In this document: positions 36,322-45,464 of the stretch, piece by piece | Layout of the letters: each line of letters starts with the position of its first letter | Position numbering within the stretch: position 1 is the first letter of the stretch | Assembly (NCBI GenBank): GCA_964633725.1 | Contig: CAZWHY010000006.1 | Coordinates: 1-64,000 of the forward strand | From: Berkiella_A sp964633725 | GTDB taxonomy: Bacteria; Pseudomonadota; Gammaproteobacteria; Berkiellales; Berkiellaceae | Reading direction: 5' to 3' | Length of the DNA: 64,000 bases | Translations under genes and position numbers: made by a program | The notes under the pieces: generated by a model | What the model saw: only the letters and a program-made list of their open reading frames with translations | Databases searched by the model: none | What the model was told of the DNA's origin: nothing

Positions 36322-36337
36322 TGTTCCACGTGAAACA
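36322..36337. promoter_or_regulatory. parS: parS site 3 (recF-gyrB gap)
   Basis: TGTTCCACGTGAAACA, a hybrid of the two half-site versions in sites 1 and 2; both halves are accepted parS halves. Confidence 0.93.
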
Positions 36338-36407
36338 TTCTATCAAGAAAACAATAGAGTTAGTCGGAGTATTGCTAGCGGGCGGCTATTTTCTTTGCTA
36401 TTTCTAG

Positions 36408-36437
36408 CCTGCGCTAATGCAGGAAATATGGTAAAAT
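36408..36437 (+). promoter_or_regulatory. Probable gyrB promoter with overlapping inverted repeat
   Basis: TGGTAAAAT (36429-36437) is an extended -10 element without a good -35. Directly upstream is the inverted repeat CCTGC-GCTAAT-GCAGG (36408-36423), in the -30 region. Promoters with weak -35 elements are common for supercoiling-controlled gyrase genes. Confidence 0.45.
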
Positions 36438-36513
36438 GTGACACTATTTGCAGTATTTTTACTTCTCTATGAGGCTCAACAGAGCTTCGTCTGGGGACTG
36501 TTGGGAGCATTGA

Positions 36514-38928
36514 ATGTCAGAAACAACTTATGATTCATCCAGTATTAAGGTCTTAAAAGGGCTCGATGCTGTCCGGAAACGGCCGGGTATGTATATTGGT
36601 GATACCGAGGATGGAACTGGCTTGCATCACATGGTCTTTGAGGTGGTGGATAATGCTGTTGACGAGGCGCTAGCAGGTCACTGTAGCCTTATTGAAGTAA
36701 CAATACATCCTAATGAGTCAATCACTGTTAGAGACAATGGCCGAGGCATTCCTGTTGATATCCATAAAGAAGAGAATAAGTCTGCTGTAGAAGTTATTAT
36801 GACAGTATTGCATGCCGGCGGTAAGTTTGATGATAAATCTTATAAGGTATCGGGTGGACTACATGGCGTTGGGGTCTCTGTAGTGAATGCGCTGTCAGAA
36901 GAGCTTAAAATTACAATAAGACGGCATGGAAAGGTTCATTATCAAGAGTATGTGCATGGCGAACCACAGTTTGCATTAAAGGAAATTGGTGACACAGATA
37001 CGACGGGTTCTCAGCTTTGGTTTAAGCCCAGTGGGGACACCTTCCATAATATTGAGTTCCACTACGACATATTGGTCAAAAGGCTGCGAGAGCTATCCTT
37101 TTTAAACTCTGGTGTTCGTATTCAATTAGCGGATGAACGAACAGGAAAATCAGATGAGTTTTACTATGAGGGTGGTATTAAAGCCTTTGTAGAGTTTTTA
37201 AATGAAAACAAAACGCCTATCCATTCTGAAGTTTGTTACTTTACCGCACAAAAAAATGATATTCAGGTCGAAGCTGCGCTTCAATGGAACGACTCTTATC
37301 AAGAGAATATTTTTTGTTTTACTAATAATATTCCACAAAAAGATGGTGGTGCCCATTTATCAGGCTTTAGAGGTGCATTAACCCGGACATTAAATACATA
37401 TTTAGAAAAAGAAGGCCTATTAAAAAGAGCCAAAGTAAGCACCACGGGAGATGACTCTAGAGAGGGGCTGACCGCAGTCTTATCGGTTAAATTGTCCGAT
37501 CCAAAATTCTCTTCTCAGACAAAAGATAAACTGGTCTCTTCTGAAGTGAAGTCAGCAGTAGAGTCAGTGATAGGTGAGAAACTATCCGAATTCCTGTTAG
37601 AAAACCCAGCACAAGCGAAAGCTTTGGGGGGCAAGATCATTGAAGCGGCAAGAGCACGAGAGGCCGCTAGAAAAGCACGAGAAATGACTCGTCGTAAGGG
37701 CGCTTTAGATATTGCAGGCTTGCCTGGAAAACTGGCGGATTGTCAGGAAAAAGATCCAGCATTATCTGAATTATATTTGGTTGAGGGGGATTCTGCGGGA
37801 GGTTCCGCTAAGCAAGGGCGAGATCGCAGAACACAAGCCATATTGCCGCTAAAAGGAAAAATCTTGAATGTGGAGAAAGCACGCTTTGATAAAATGCTAT
37901 CTTCTCAGGAAGTGGGTACTTTAATTACAGCTCTCGGTACGAGTATTGGGCGAGAAGAGTTTAATGCCGACAAACTAAGATATCATCATATCATCATCAT
38001 GACGGATGCTGATGTCGATGGGTCGCATATTCGTACATTGTTGCTTACATTTTTTTACCGACAAATGGGTGAGTTAATTGAACGTGGACATATTTATATT
38101 GCCCAACCCCCGTTGTATCGGGTCAAAAAAGGTAAGCAAGAGTATTATGTGAAAGATGATGATGCGCTGAATGAATACCTGACTCAAATAGCGTTAGAAG
38201 GTGCTGAGTTGCATGTTAATGAGCAAGCACCTGCAATTCAAGGCACCGCTCTTGAGAACCTTGTTGTTCGCCATAATAAAGCAATAGCAACCATTAAGCG
38301 TTTATCTAAGCGATATCCTGCTACCGTGTTACAGATCATTATGAAGCTTTCTAGAGTGGATGAGGCGCAACTTAATAACAAAGAATTAATGTTGTCTTGG
38401 ATTCAGTCTTTGGACAGTGCTTTGAGCATGCAAAAGAGAAGTAGTGAGAGCTATAAAATTTCATTGAAAGAGAATACAGAGCTGAAAACGTTTGGTATTA
38501 ATGTTGTCGTTATCACGCACGGCATTGAAAAATCATACCACTTAAGTGGCATATTTTTTGAGGGCAAGGAGTATGAATTTTTAATGGCTGTGGGTGCTGA
38601 GCTAGGAAATTTATTGGAAGAGGGCGCTTATATCTCTCGAAATAATAAGCGAAAAGAAGTCGATACTTTTTCTGATGTTTTACAATGGCTGATGGCGCAA
38701 GCTAAGCTGGGACAGCAAATTCAGCGTTATAAAGGCTTAGGCGAAATGAATGCGGATCAACTTTGGGCGACAACCATGGATCCTTCTACTCGCCGATTGT
38801 TGCAGGTTACGATAGAGGATGCTGTGGGCTGTGATAAGATTTTTACAACCTTAATGGGTGATAATGTGGAGCCGAGAAGAGCGTTTATTGAGGAAAATGC
38901 ATTAGACGTCAGCAATCTTGATGTGTAG
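36514..38928 (+). CDS. gyrB: DNA gyrase subunit B
   Basis: ATPase subunit of gyrase (804 residues). GHKL ATP-binding elements (EVVDNAVDEALAG, VRDNGRGIPV, GGLHGVGVSVVNALS), the transducer domain, and the TOPRIM metal site (LVEGDSAGGSAKQGRDRRTQAILPLKGKILNVEKAR and MTDADVDGSHIRTLLLTF) are present. The full length, including the ~170-residue insertion in the C-terminal half, is typical of Gammaproteobacteria. GGGAG lies six bases before ATG 36514. Confidence 0.98.
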   Translation: MSETTYDSSSIKVLKGLDAVRKRPGMYIGDTEDGTGLHHMVFEVVDNAVDEALAGHCSLIEVTIHPNESITVRDNGRGIPVDIHKEENKSAVEVIMTVLHAGGKFDDKSYKVSGGLHGVGVSVVNALSEELKITIRRHGKVHYQEYVHGEPQFALKEIGDTDTTGSQLWFKPSGDTFHNIEFHYDILVKRLRELSFLNSGVRIQLADERTGKSDEFYYEGGIKAFVEFLNENKTPIHSEVCYFTAQKNDIQVEAALQWNDSYQENIFCFTNNIPQKDGGAHLSGFRGALTRTLNTYLEKEGLLKRAKVSTTGDDSREGLTAVLSVKLSDPKFSSQTKDKLVSSEVKSAVESVIGEKLSEFLLENPAQAKALGGKIIEAARAREAARKAREMTRRKGALDIAGLPGKLADCQEKDPALSELYLVEGDSAGGSAKQGRDRRTQAILPLKGKILNVEKARFDKMLSSQEVGTLITALGTSIGREEFNADKLRYHHIIIMTDADVDGSHIRTLLLTFFYRQMGELIERGHIYIAQPPLYRVKKGKQEYYVKDDDALNEYLTQIALEGAELHVNEQAPAIQGTALENLVVRHNKAIATIKRLSKRYPATVLQIIMKLSRVDEAQLNNKELMLSWIQSLDSALSMQKRSSESYKISLKENTELKTFGINVVVITHGIEKSYHLSGIFFEGKEYEFLMAVGAELGNLLEEGAYISRNNKRKEVDTFSDVLQWLMAQAKLGQQIQRYKGLGEMNADQLWATTMDPSTRRLLQVTIEDAVGCDKIFTTLMGDNVEPRRAFIEENALDVSNLDV

Positions 38929-38950
38929 ATAAAAGATAAAAATATATTTG

Positions 38951-38980
38951 GAAAGGGGCTTTATGCCCCTTTCTTTGTTT
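38951..38980. terminator. Shared terminator of gyrB and gmhB
   Basis: GAAAGGGGC (38951-38959) pairs perfectly with GCCCCTTTC (38965-38973) around TTTAT, followed by TTTGTTTT on the + strand. The right arm is also the last codons of gmhB, so the two convergent genes share it. Confidence 0.85.
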
Positions 38981-39506
38981 TGGCATAAGCCAAAAGATCA
39001 TTAAACACTAAAATAGATTGTAAGTTATTCTCTGGGTTATCCAGGGTTTTTTGTCCATTTCCCGTTTTAACCAAAATAGGCTGACAACCTTTTGTTATGC
39101 CGGCCTGAATATCTCGCATGGAGTCTCCGACAAAGGGAACCTCTTTTAAGCTTTGTTGATAAAACGATTCTATTTGATTCAATAAGCCTATTTTAGGTTT
39201 TCGGCAAGAGCAATGATCATTCGGACCATGGGGACAATAAAAAATCTGATCAATATGGCTGTTATGCATTAGCAATAAAGTTTGCATTTTATTATGTATG
39301 AGGCTTAATGTATGCTCTGAATAATAACCTCTAGCCAAACCAGACTGATTGGTGGCAACAACAACGGTAAAGTTATTTTGGGTAAGTAAAGCAATAGCCT
39401 TTAGGCTATTAGGTAATGGGCGCCACTCATCAGGTGATTTAATATAGTTTTTTGAGTCGTGATTGATGACGCCATCTCTGTCTAGGATAATCAGCTTTTT
39501 TGACAT
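38961..39506 (-). CDS. gmhB: D-glycero-beta-D-manno-heptose-1,7-bisphosphate 7-phosphatase
   Basis: HAD-family phosphatase (181 residues) in ADP-heptose synthesis for the LPS inner core. The nucleophile motif is ILDRDGVINHDS; motif II is VVATNQSGLARGY; the zinc-binding loop CPHGPNDHCSCRKPKIGL has the characteristic C-x-H...C-x-C; and FVGDSMRDIQAG gives the acidic motif. It follows glyS by five bases, a pairing common in Gammaproteobacteria. Confidence 0.94.
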   Translation of the reverse strand: MSKKLIILDRDGVINHDSKNYIKSPDEWRPLPNSLKAIALLTQNNFTVVVATNQSGLARGYYSEHTLSLIHNKMQTLLLMHNSHIDQIFYCPHGPNDHCSCRKPKIGLLNQIESFYQQSLKEVPFVGDSMRDIQAGITKGCQPILVKTGNGQKTLDNPENNLQSILVFNDLLAYAKTKKGA

Positions 39507-39511
39507 TTTTA

Positions 39512-41593
39512 TTATAAAACCAATTTGGAAATATCTGCAATTTGCATAAACAAGGCATATAAATGTGTGAGCAAATGTATGCGGTTTTGTTTTAATGCAT
39601 CCTCTTTCGACATAACCAAAACATTATCAAAAAACAGATCGATAGGTTGTTTTAGCTGAGCGAGCAAAACCAATGCTTTTTGATATTCGCCGGATTGAAT
39701 CAAAGGCATGGTTTCTGCTTTAAGCTTAACAATATCATCAAATAAAGCTTTCTCGGCAGACTCTTGTAACAAATCCCTGTTTATTTCAGGCAGATTTTTC
39801 AAATCGAAGTCTATTTTATTTTTTTCTAAAATATTGCGCACGCGTTTGTTCGCGCTGGCAAGACTTTGTGCGACTTCTAGTGTTTGGAAATGATGAACCG
39901 CTAAGGTTCTTCTGCTCATGTCAAATGGTTGCGTGGGGTTGGTACTTAATACGGCATCAATCACTTGGGGGGTAATGCCTTGATCTTGGTGCCATACTTT
40001 ATAGCGATCTAAGCAAAATTGTAATACTTGTTCCACGACATCTTTGTTTTTGACAGCGTCTTTAAGATTTTTATATGCTTGGGTGAGCAATACTTTTAAG
40101 TCTAGTTTTAATTCTTTTTCAATAATAATCCGCAATAAACCAATGGCGGCTCGTCTTAATGCGTAGGGATCTTTTTCGCCGGTTGGAATTAATCCCACAC
40201 CAAATATACCGATCAATGTGTCTAGTCTTTCCGCTAGTGCTAGGCACGTACCCGTTGAGGTTTGAGGTAAGGTGTCTTTTGCATGAGAGGGACGATAAAT
40301 TTCTTTGAGAGCGATGGCGACTTCTTCGGGCTCGTTGTCTTTTAAGGCATAGTAATATCCCATAATGCCTTGAAGCTCAGGGAATTCAAAAACCATATGC
40401 GTGACGAGATCAGCTTTGCATAATAGACCCGCACGTTGAGCCCATTGTTGATTGGAATTCAATTCGCTTGCAATATAAGTTGCTAAATTTATAATGCGTT
40501 GGCATTTTTCGTATAGGGAACCCAGAGATTTTTGATAGGTCATGCTTTTGAGCGCATTGACATGGGATTCTAAACTTTTTTGTGAATCTTGTGTGTAGAA
40601 AAATTTAGCATCTTCTAATCGGGCGTGCATAACCTTTTCATTGCCGGCAATAATATGATTGGTCTGAGGCGCCTCTATATTGCTGACCAAGATAAACTTA
40701 GGGAGCAATTGGTTTTGTGTATCCACAATGGGAAAACATTTTTGATGGCCTTGCATAGAAGAGATTAAGGCTTCTTTAGGCACTTTGAGTAAATCTTTAT
40801 GGAAGCTAGCGACCAGGGGCACAGGCCATTCTACCAACCCAGCAACTGTATCTAATAAATCATCATCTATCACCGCGAGACCTTGAGCTTTTTGAGCCAG
40901 CTCTTTGCTCGTGCGAACAATAATATCTTTTCTTTCTTTATGATCGGCTAAAACTTTTACATCTCTTAAGACATTTAAATAATTATCAGCATGATTTATT
41001 TTAACTTTGTCTGGGAAGTGGTAGCGATGGCCATAGGTATAGGCCTGGCTAGTGAAACCGAGGATCTCACAGGCGATCTCTTGATCGCCATGAACAATAG
41101 TAATCCAATGAATGGGGCGAATGAAGGCCCAATCGGAGTCTCCCCAACGCATTTTCTTCGGAGCTGGTAGCGCCTCTAAACTATCGGTAATAATTTTAGG
41201 CAAAAGAGCACTCAATGGTTGACCAGAAATAGCCTGTTCAAAAATCAACCAGGCGCCTTGTTCAGTTTCTAGTTTTTTTAAATCAGACACCTCTACCTGG
41301 CAACTTTTGGCAAATCCTTGGGCGGCTCTTGTGGGCTCACCGTCTTTGAATGCAGATTTTAGCTGCGGGCCCCTTTTTTGTGCTGTAAAATCAGGTTGTT
41401 GTAATGGGACATCCATGATTCGTGCCGCTATTCTACGGGGCGACACAAATGCTTCTGCTTCGCCAAAGGGTATTTTTTGTGCCAAAAAGCGTTGGGTGAT
41501 TTCGCTTAAAAATCGGTTGGCTAAGATATCTAATCCACTGGGCGGAAGTTCTTCGGTACCGATTTCTATTAATAAAGTGTTTATATTGCTCAT
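39512..41593 (-). CDS. glyS: Glycyl-tRNA synthetase beta subunit
   Basis: Beta subunit (693 residues) of the bacterial-type glycyl-tRNA synthetase; it binds tRNA. The N-terminal LLIEIGTEELPPSGL and the SPRRIAARIMDVP, MRWGD..FIRPIHWI and GEKDPYALRRAAIGLLRII blocks are diagnostic. The C-terminal anticodon-binding region ends in FFDNVLVMSKEDALKQNRI. It lies six bases after glyQ. Confidence 0.97.
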   Translation of the reverse strand: MSNINTLLIEIGTEELPPSGLDILANRFLSEITQRFLAQKIPFGEAEAFVSPRRIAARIMDVPLQQPDFTAQKRGPQLKSAFKDGEPTRAAQGFAKSCQVEVSDLKKLETEQGAWLIFEQAISGQPLSALLPKIITDSLEALPAPKKMRWGDSDWAFIRPIHWITIVHGDQEIACEILGFTSQAYTYGHRYHFPDKVKINHADNYLNVLRDVKVLADHKERKDIIVRTSKELAQKAQGLAVIDDDLLDTVAGLVEWPVPLVASFHKDLLKVPKEALISSMQGHQKCFPIVDTQNQLLPKFILVSNIEAPQTNHIIAGNEKVMHARLEDAKFFYTQDSQKSLESHVNALKSMTYQKSLGSLYEKCQRIINLATYIASELNSNQQWAQRAGLLCKADLVTHMVFEFPELQGIMGYYYALKDNEPEEVAIALKEIYRPSHAKDTLPQTSTGTCLALAERLDTLIGIFGVGLIPTGEKDPYALRRAAIGLLRIIIEKELKLDLKVLLTQAYKNLKDAVKNKDVVEQVLQFCLDRYKVWHQDQGITPQVIDAVLSTNPTQPFDMSRRTLAVHHFQTLEVAQSLASANKRVRNILEKNKIDFDLKNLPEINRDLLQESAEKALFDDIVKLKAETMPLIQSGEYQKALVLLAQLKQPIDLFFDNVLVMSKEDALKQNRIHLLTHLYALFMQIADISKLVL

Positions 41594-41599
41594 AATAAA

Positions 41600-42508
41600 T
41601 TATTTTATATTTTTTAGTAGTGGAAAACCTAGGGCTTCGCGTTTTTCATAGTAGCTTTTTGCGACAAGAGAGGCCAATGTGCGAACGCGTAAAATGTAGC
41701 GTTGTCGTTCTGTAATCGCAATAGCACTTCTGGCGTCCAGCAGATTAAATACATGGGATGCTTTTAAGACCATTTCATATGCTGGGAGCGGCAAATCATG
41801 TTTCATTAATGCTTTGCATTCTTTTTCATAGTCATCAAAATGTTGAAATAACATGTCTGTATTAGCATATTCAAAATTATACGTGGACATTTCCACTTCA
41901 TTTTGATGAAAGATATCGCCATAGGTGATGTCACCACTAGGCGTTTTTGCCCAGATTAAATCAAACATGGAGGCTTTATCTTGTACGTGCATGGCAATGC
42001 GCTCTAAGCCATAAGCTAATTCACCCAAAACAGGTTTACAACTTAATCCGCCTGCTTGTTGGAAGTAGGTAAATTGTATGCATTCCATGCCATTTAACCA
42101 TACTTCCCAACCTAAGCCCCAAGCCCCTAACGTGGGCGATTCCCAATTGTCTTCGACAAAGCGGATATCGTTTTCTTCAGGGTTTATGCCCAATGCCACA
42201 AGTGATTGAATACAGAGTTCTTGGATATTTTCCGGTGACGGTTTGAGTACCACTTGGTATTGATGAAACATCTGTGTTCTATTGGGGTTGTCACCATAAC
42301 GACCGTCAGTTGGGCGTCTTGAGGGTTGTACATGGGCGCAATTCCAGGGTTCGGGTCCTATAGATTTTAGAAAGGTCGCTGGATGGAAGGTACCAGCGCC
42401 TATCTCTAAGTCTAAGGGTTGCAAAATCACACAGCCAAAATTTTGCCAAAAATCTTGGAAAGTTTGGATAATATCTGAAAAGGTTAAAAATTTTGTATTG
42501 TTTGTCAT
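41600..42508 (-). CDS. glyQ: Glycyl-tRNA synthetase alpha subunit
   Basis: Catalytic alpha subunit (302 residues) with class II aminoacyl-tRNA synthetase motifs: FWQNFGCVILQPLDLEIGAGTFHPATFL, PSRRPTDGRYGDNPNRTQ and LAYGLERIAM. It starts the glyQ-glyS-gmhB operon; the 116-base gap upstream must hold the promoter, though no strong -35/-10 pair was seen there. Confidence 0.98.
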   Translation of the reverse strand: MTNNTKFLTFSDIIQTFQDFWQNFGCVILQPLDLEIGAGTFHPATFLKSIGPEPWNCAHVQPSRRPTDGRYGDNPNRTQMFHQYQVVLKPSPENIQELCIQSLVALGINPEENDIRFVEDNWESPTLGAWGLGWEVWLNGMECIQFTYFQQAGGLSCKPVLGELAYGLERIAMHVQDKASMFDLIWAKTPSGDITYGDIFHQNEVEMSTYNFEYANTDMLFQHFDDYEKECKALMKHDLPLPAYEMVLKASHVFNLLDARSAIAITERQRYILRVRTLASLVAKSYYEKREALGFPLLKNIK

Positions 42509-42614
42509 AGATTATCAGTCGGTATTCATCATTGGTTTATTTCAGGCTCGCTCAATCTTGATCCACAGTATACACGGAAGATGTCATGAAAAAATACCAA
42601 GCTATTCAACCGAC

Positions 42615-42641
42615 TTTTGCGTGGCTAGCCGCGCCAAAAGG
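42615..42641. terminator. Palindromic terminator at the end of trkH
   Basis: CTTTTGCG(T)GGCT pairs with AGCC(G)CG(C)CAAAAG across a central CTAG. The trkH stop codon (complement of 42625-42627) lies in its centre. The flanking CTTTTG/CAAAAG arms extend the stem and supply short T runs on both strands. Confidence 0.55.
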
Positions 42642-44076
42642 TAGGTGAGAAAAGCACTAGAACCGTAAAGATTTCGAGGCGGCCTACCAGCATCGCAAAG
42701 CTCAGTATCCACTTACTAAAATTGCTGAGTGATGAAAAATTTTGGGCGACTTCTCCCAAGCCTGGACCAATATTAGAAAATGTCGCAATCAATGCACTAT
42801 AAGCCGTGAGAAAATCACTTTCTGTTGTGAGCATAATTAAAAATAAAATAGTGAAAGAGGTAATATACATGGCTAAGAAGCCCCAAATGGCTTCAATAAT
42901 TTTAGGGCTTACGGCTTTGCCACTTATTTTAATGACATATTGGCCTCTGGGGTGTACTAAGCGACGGATTTCGCGAGTGCCTTGTTTTTGTAATAACAAA
43001 AGTCGTATTACTTTAAAGCCACCACTGGTGGAGCCTGCACAGCCACCAATTACGCCACAAAATAATAGCAGTAGTGGAATAAAGCTAGGCCAGATAGAAA
43101 AATCTATCGCAGACAGTCCCGATGTTGTGCTCAATGAGACCACTTCAAATAACACATCAATGAGCAGATTATCTGTTCCAAGATGGAGATCTTTGGCAAT
43201 GAGCGCTATGCAGACTAAAGCGAAGGCCGCTAACATAATTTTAACAAATAACCATAATTCTGGATCGTGGGAATAGAGACCGATTTTTTGGCGCCTAATG
43301 GCTAGGAAATGTAAATGAAAACTAATGGCTGCTAAAAACATAAAAATCATGGCGATAATTTTTAAAAAAGGGCTGTCATAGTGAGCCATGCTTGCGTCAT
43401 GCGGTGCAAATCCGCCGGTAGACACGGTGCCAAAGCTATAACAAATGGCATCAAAAACGCTCATGCCGCCCAACCAATATCCCAAAGCACATGAAATTGC
43501 CATGATGGTATAAATCATCCATATCGCTTTTGCTGTTTCGGTAATGCGAGGGGTGAGTTTATTGTCTTTGGCTGGGCCGGTAAATTCTGCTTTGAATAGC
43601 TGCATACCCCCAACCCCCAACATAGGCAGCACCGCAACAGCCAAAATAATAATCCCAATGCCGCCTAAGAACTGTAATTGTTGGCGGTAGTATAAAATAG
43701 CATGAGGCAGATAATCTAAGCCTGTTAGTACAGTAGAACCTGTCGTTGTGATACCCGATACGGATTCAAAAAAAGCGTCGGTAAAAGAAATATTAGGATA
43801 GGGAGACCAATAAAACGGCAAAGCGCCCACAAAGCTTAAAGCCACCCAAAATAAAACAACGACCAAAAAACCATCACGGGTTCTTAAGTCTTGGGTTTTG
43901 TTGCGTAAGGGGAACCAAGTTACGAATCCAATGCCCAAAGATGCTAAAAAAGACAGATAAAAAGAAGAAATGGTGCCGTCAGCATACCAGCACTCTACCA
44001 ACATAGGCGGCACCATAGTCAAACTGAAAATTATCAGTAATTGACCTAAAATTCGTAAAATTGTCGTATATTGCAT
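42625..44076 (-). CDS. trkH: Trk-type potassium uptake protein, membrane subunit
   Basis: K+-conducting subunit (483 residues) of the low-affinity Trk system. It has about ten hydrophobic segments with the four pore repeats of the SKT superfamily: SGITTTGSTVL, FGTVSTGGFAP, LSTTSGLSA and FSNIGPGLG, each with the selectivity-filter Gly. It is last in def-fmt-rsmB-trkA-trkH, five bases after trkA, so channel and regulator are co-expressed. Confidence 0.96.
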   Translation of the reverse strand: MQYTTILRILGQLLIIFSLTMVPPMLVECWYADGTISSFYLSFLASLGIGFVTWFPLRNKTQDLRTRDGFLVVVLFWVALSFVGALPFYWSPYPNISFTDAFFESVSGITTTGSTVLTGLDYLPHAILYYRQQLQFLGGIGIIILAVAVLPMLGVGGMQLFKAEFTGPAKDNKLTPRITETAKAIWMIYTIMAISCALGYWLGGMSVFDAICYSFGTVSTGGFAPHDASMAHYDSPFLKIIAMIFMFLAAISFHLHFLAIRRQKIGLYSHDPELWLFVKIMLAAFALVCIALIAKDLHLGTDNLLIDVLFEVVSLSTTSGLSAIDFSIWPSFIPLLLLFCGVIGGCAGSTSGGFKVIRLLLLQKQGTREIRRLVHPRGQYVIKISGKAVSPKIIEAIWGFLAMYITSFTILFLIMLTTESDFLTAYSALIATFSNIGPGLGEVAQNFSSLSNFSKWILSFAMLVGRLEIFTVLVLFSPTFWRG

Positions 44077-44081
44077 AATAA

Positions 44082-45458
44082 TTAAATAAAAGTAATCCCA
44101 ACTTGGAAAAGCTTCTCAACTTCTGGAATATGGTTTTTATCGGTTACAAATAAAATCACATGATCTTCAGGTTGTATAATGATTTCGTTATTTTCGGCAA
44201 TCAAGACTTGCTCTTGTCGAACAATCGCGCCAATGGTTGTGCCCCAGGGTAAATTAATTTCGCTAATTTTTTTGCCGATCACATGCGACGATCTTTGATC
44301 GCCATGTGCAATCGCTTCTATCGCTTCGGCAGCACCGCGCCTTAAAGAATGCACATTAACCACATCACCACGTCTGACATGAGCGAGTAGGCTGCTAAAC
44401 GTAATTTGTTGCGGTGAGATAGCAATATCAATTTCTCCTCCTTCAATGACATCAATATAAGCGGAACGATTGATAATGGCGATCACTTTATGAGCGCCAA
44501 GGCGCTTGGCAAGTATAGACGACATAATATTGGCTTCGTCGCTATTGGTCACGGCACAAAAAACATCGGTTTCATGGATGTTTTCATCCAGGAGTAACTC
44601 CTTGTCTGCAGCATCTCCGTGCAAAACCACTGTGCGTCTAAGCTTTGTAGCTAAGTCCACGGTTTTTTTGATGGAATGTTCAATAATTTTCACATGAAAC
44701 TGTTTTTCGAGGGCTCCGGCTAATTTAGAACCAATATTGCCTCCACCAGCAATAATAATACGTTTGTAGGGTTGATCCAGATGCCTGAGTTCGCTCATGA
44801 CGATATCGAGGTCTTTAGGCGTTGCTAGAAAAAATACCTCATCATCTGGTTGAATAATCGTATCTTCACTGGGAATAATAGCCTTGTCACGCCTAAAAAT
44901 TGCGACAATTTTGGTATTCACATTAGGCATATGTTTTTTCATATCCCCCAAAACATGTCCGACCAAAGGTCCGCCATAAAAGGCTTTAACAGCTGCTAAT
45001 TGCACTTTGCCATTGGCGAAATTAACAATTTGTAGTGCATCTGGGTGTTCGATGAGTCGCTTAATATGTTGCATCACTAAGTGTTCTGGGCTGATGAGCA
45101 TATCAATGGGCAGAGCATCATTACAAAATAGCTCATCGTAAGCAATATATTCAGCTGCTCTGACACGGGCTATTTTGGTCGGGGTTCTAAATAGGCTGTA
45201 GGCTGTTTGACACGCAATCATATTTGTTTCATCTGAGCTGGTCACAGCGATTAACAAATCAGCATCTTCTGCACCCGCACTCATCAACACACTAGGATAA
45301 GATGCGGGGCCACAGACCGTGCGGATGTCGATTTTTTCCTGCAAGGATTGAATTTTTTCCGCATCGATATCGACCACAGTGACATCATTTGCCTCTGTGC
45401 TAAGATGCTTAGCTAAGGAGCTGCCTACCTGACCTGCACCCAAGATAATGATTTTCAT
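44082..45458 (-). CDS. trkA: Trk potassium transporter regulatory subunit
   Basis: Cytoplasmic NAD(H)/ATP-binding regulator (458 residues) of TrkH. Two RCK units are visible, each starting with a Rossmann loop: IILGAGQVGSSLAKHLS at residue 3 and IIAGGGNIGSKLAGALE near 235, each followed by a TrkA_C domain. It lies six bases after rsmB. Confidence 0.97.
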   Translation of the reverse strand: MKIIILGAGQVGSSLAKHLSTEANDVTVVDIDAEKIQSLQEKIDIRTVCGPASYPSVLMSAGAEDADLLIAVTSSDETNMIACQTAYSLFRTPTKIARVRAAEYIAYDELFCNDALPIDMLISPEHLVMQHIKRLIEHPDALQIVNFANGKVQLAAVKAFYGGPLVGHVLGDMKKHMPNVNTKIVAIFRRDKAIIPSEDTIIQPDDEVFFLATPKDLDIVMSELRHLDQPYKRIIIAGGGNIGSKLAGALEKQFHVKIIEHSIKKTVDLATKLRRTVVLHGDAADKELLLDENIHETDVFCAVTNSDEANIMSSILAKRLGAHKVIAIINRSAYIDVIEGGEIDIAISPQQITFSSLLAHVRRGDVVNVHSLRRGAAEAIEAIAHGDQRSSHVIGKKISEINLPWGTTIGAIVRQEQVLIAENNEIIIQPEDHVILFVTDKNHIPEVEKLFQVGITFI

Positions 45459-45464
45459 TTCCTG

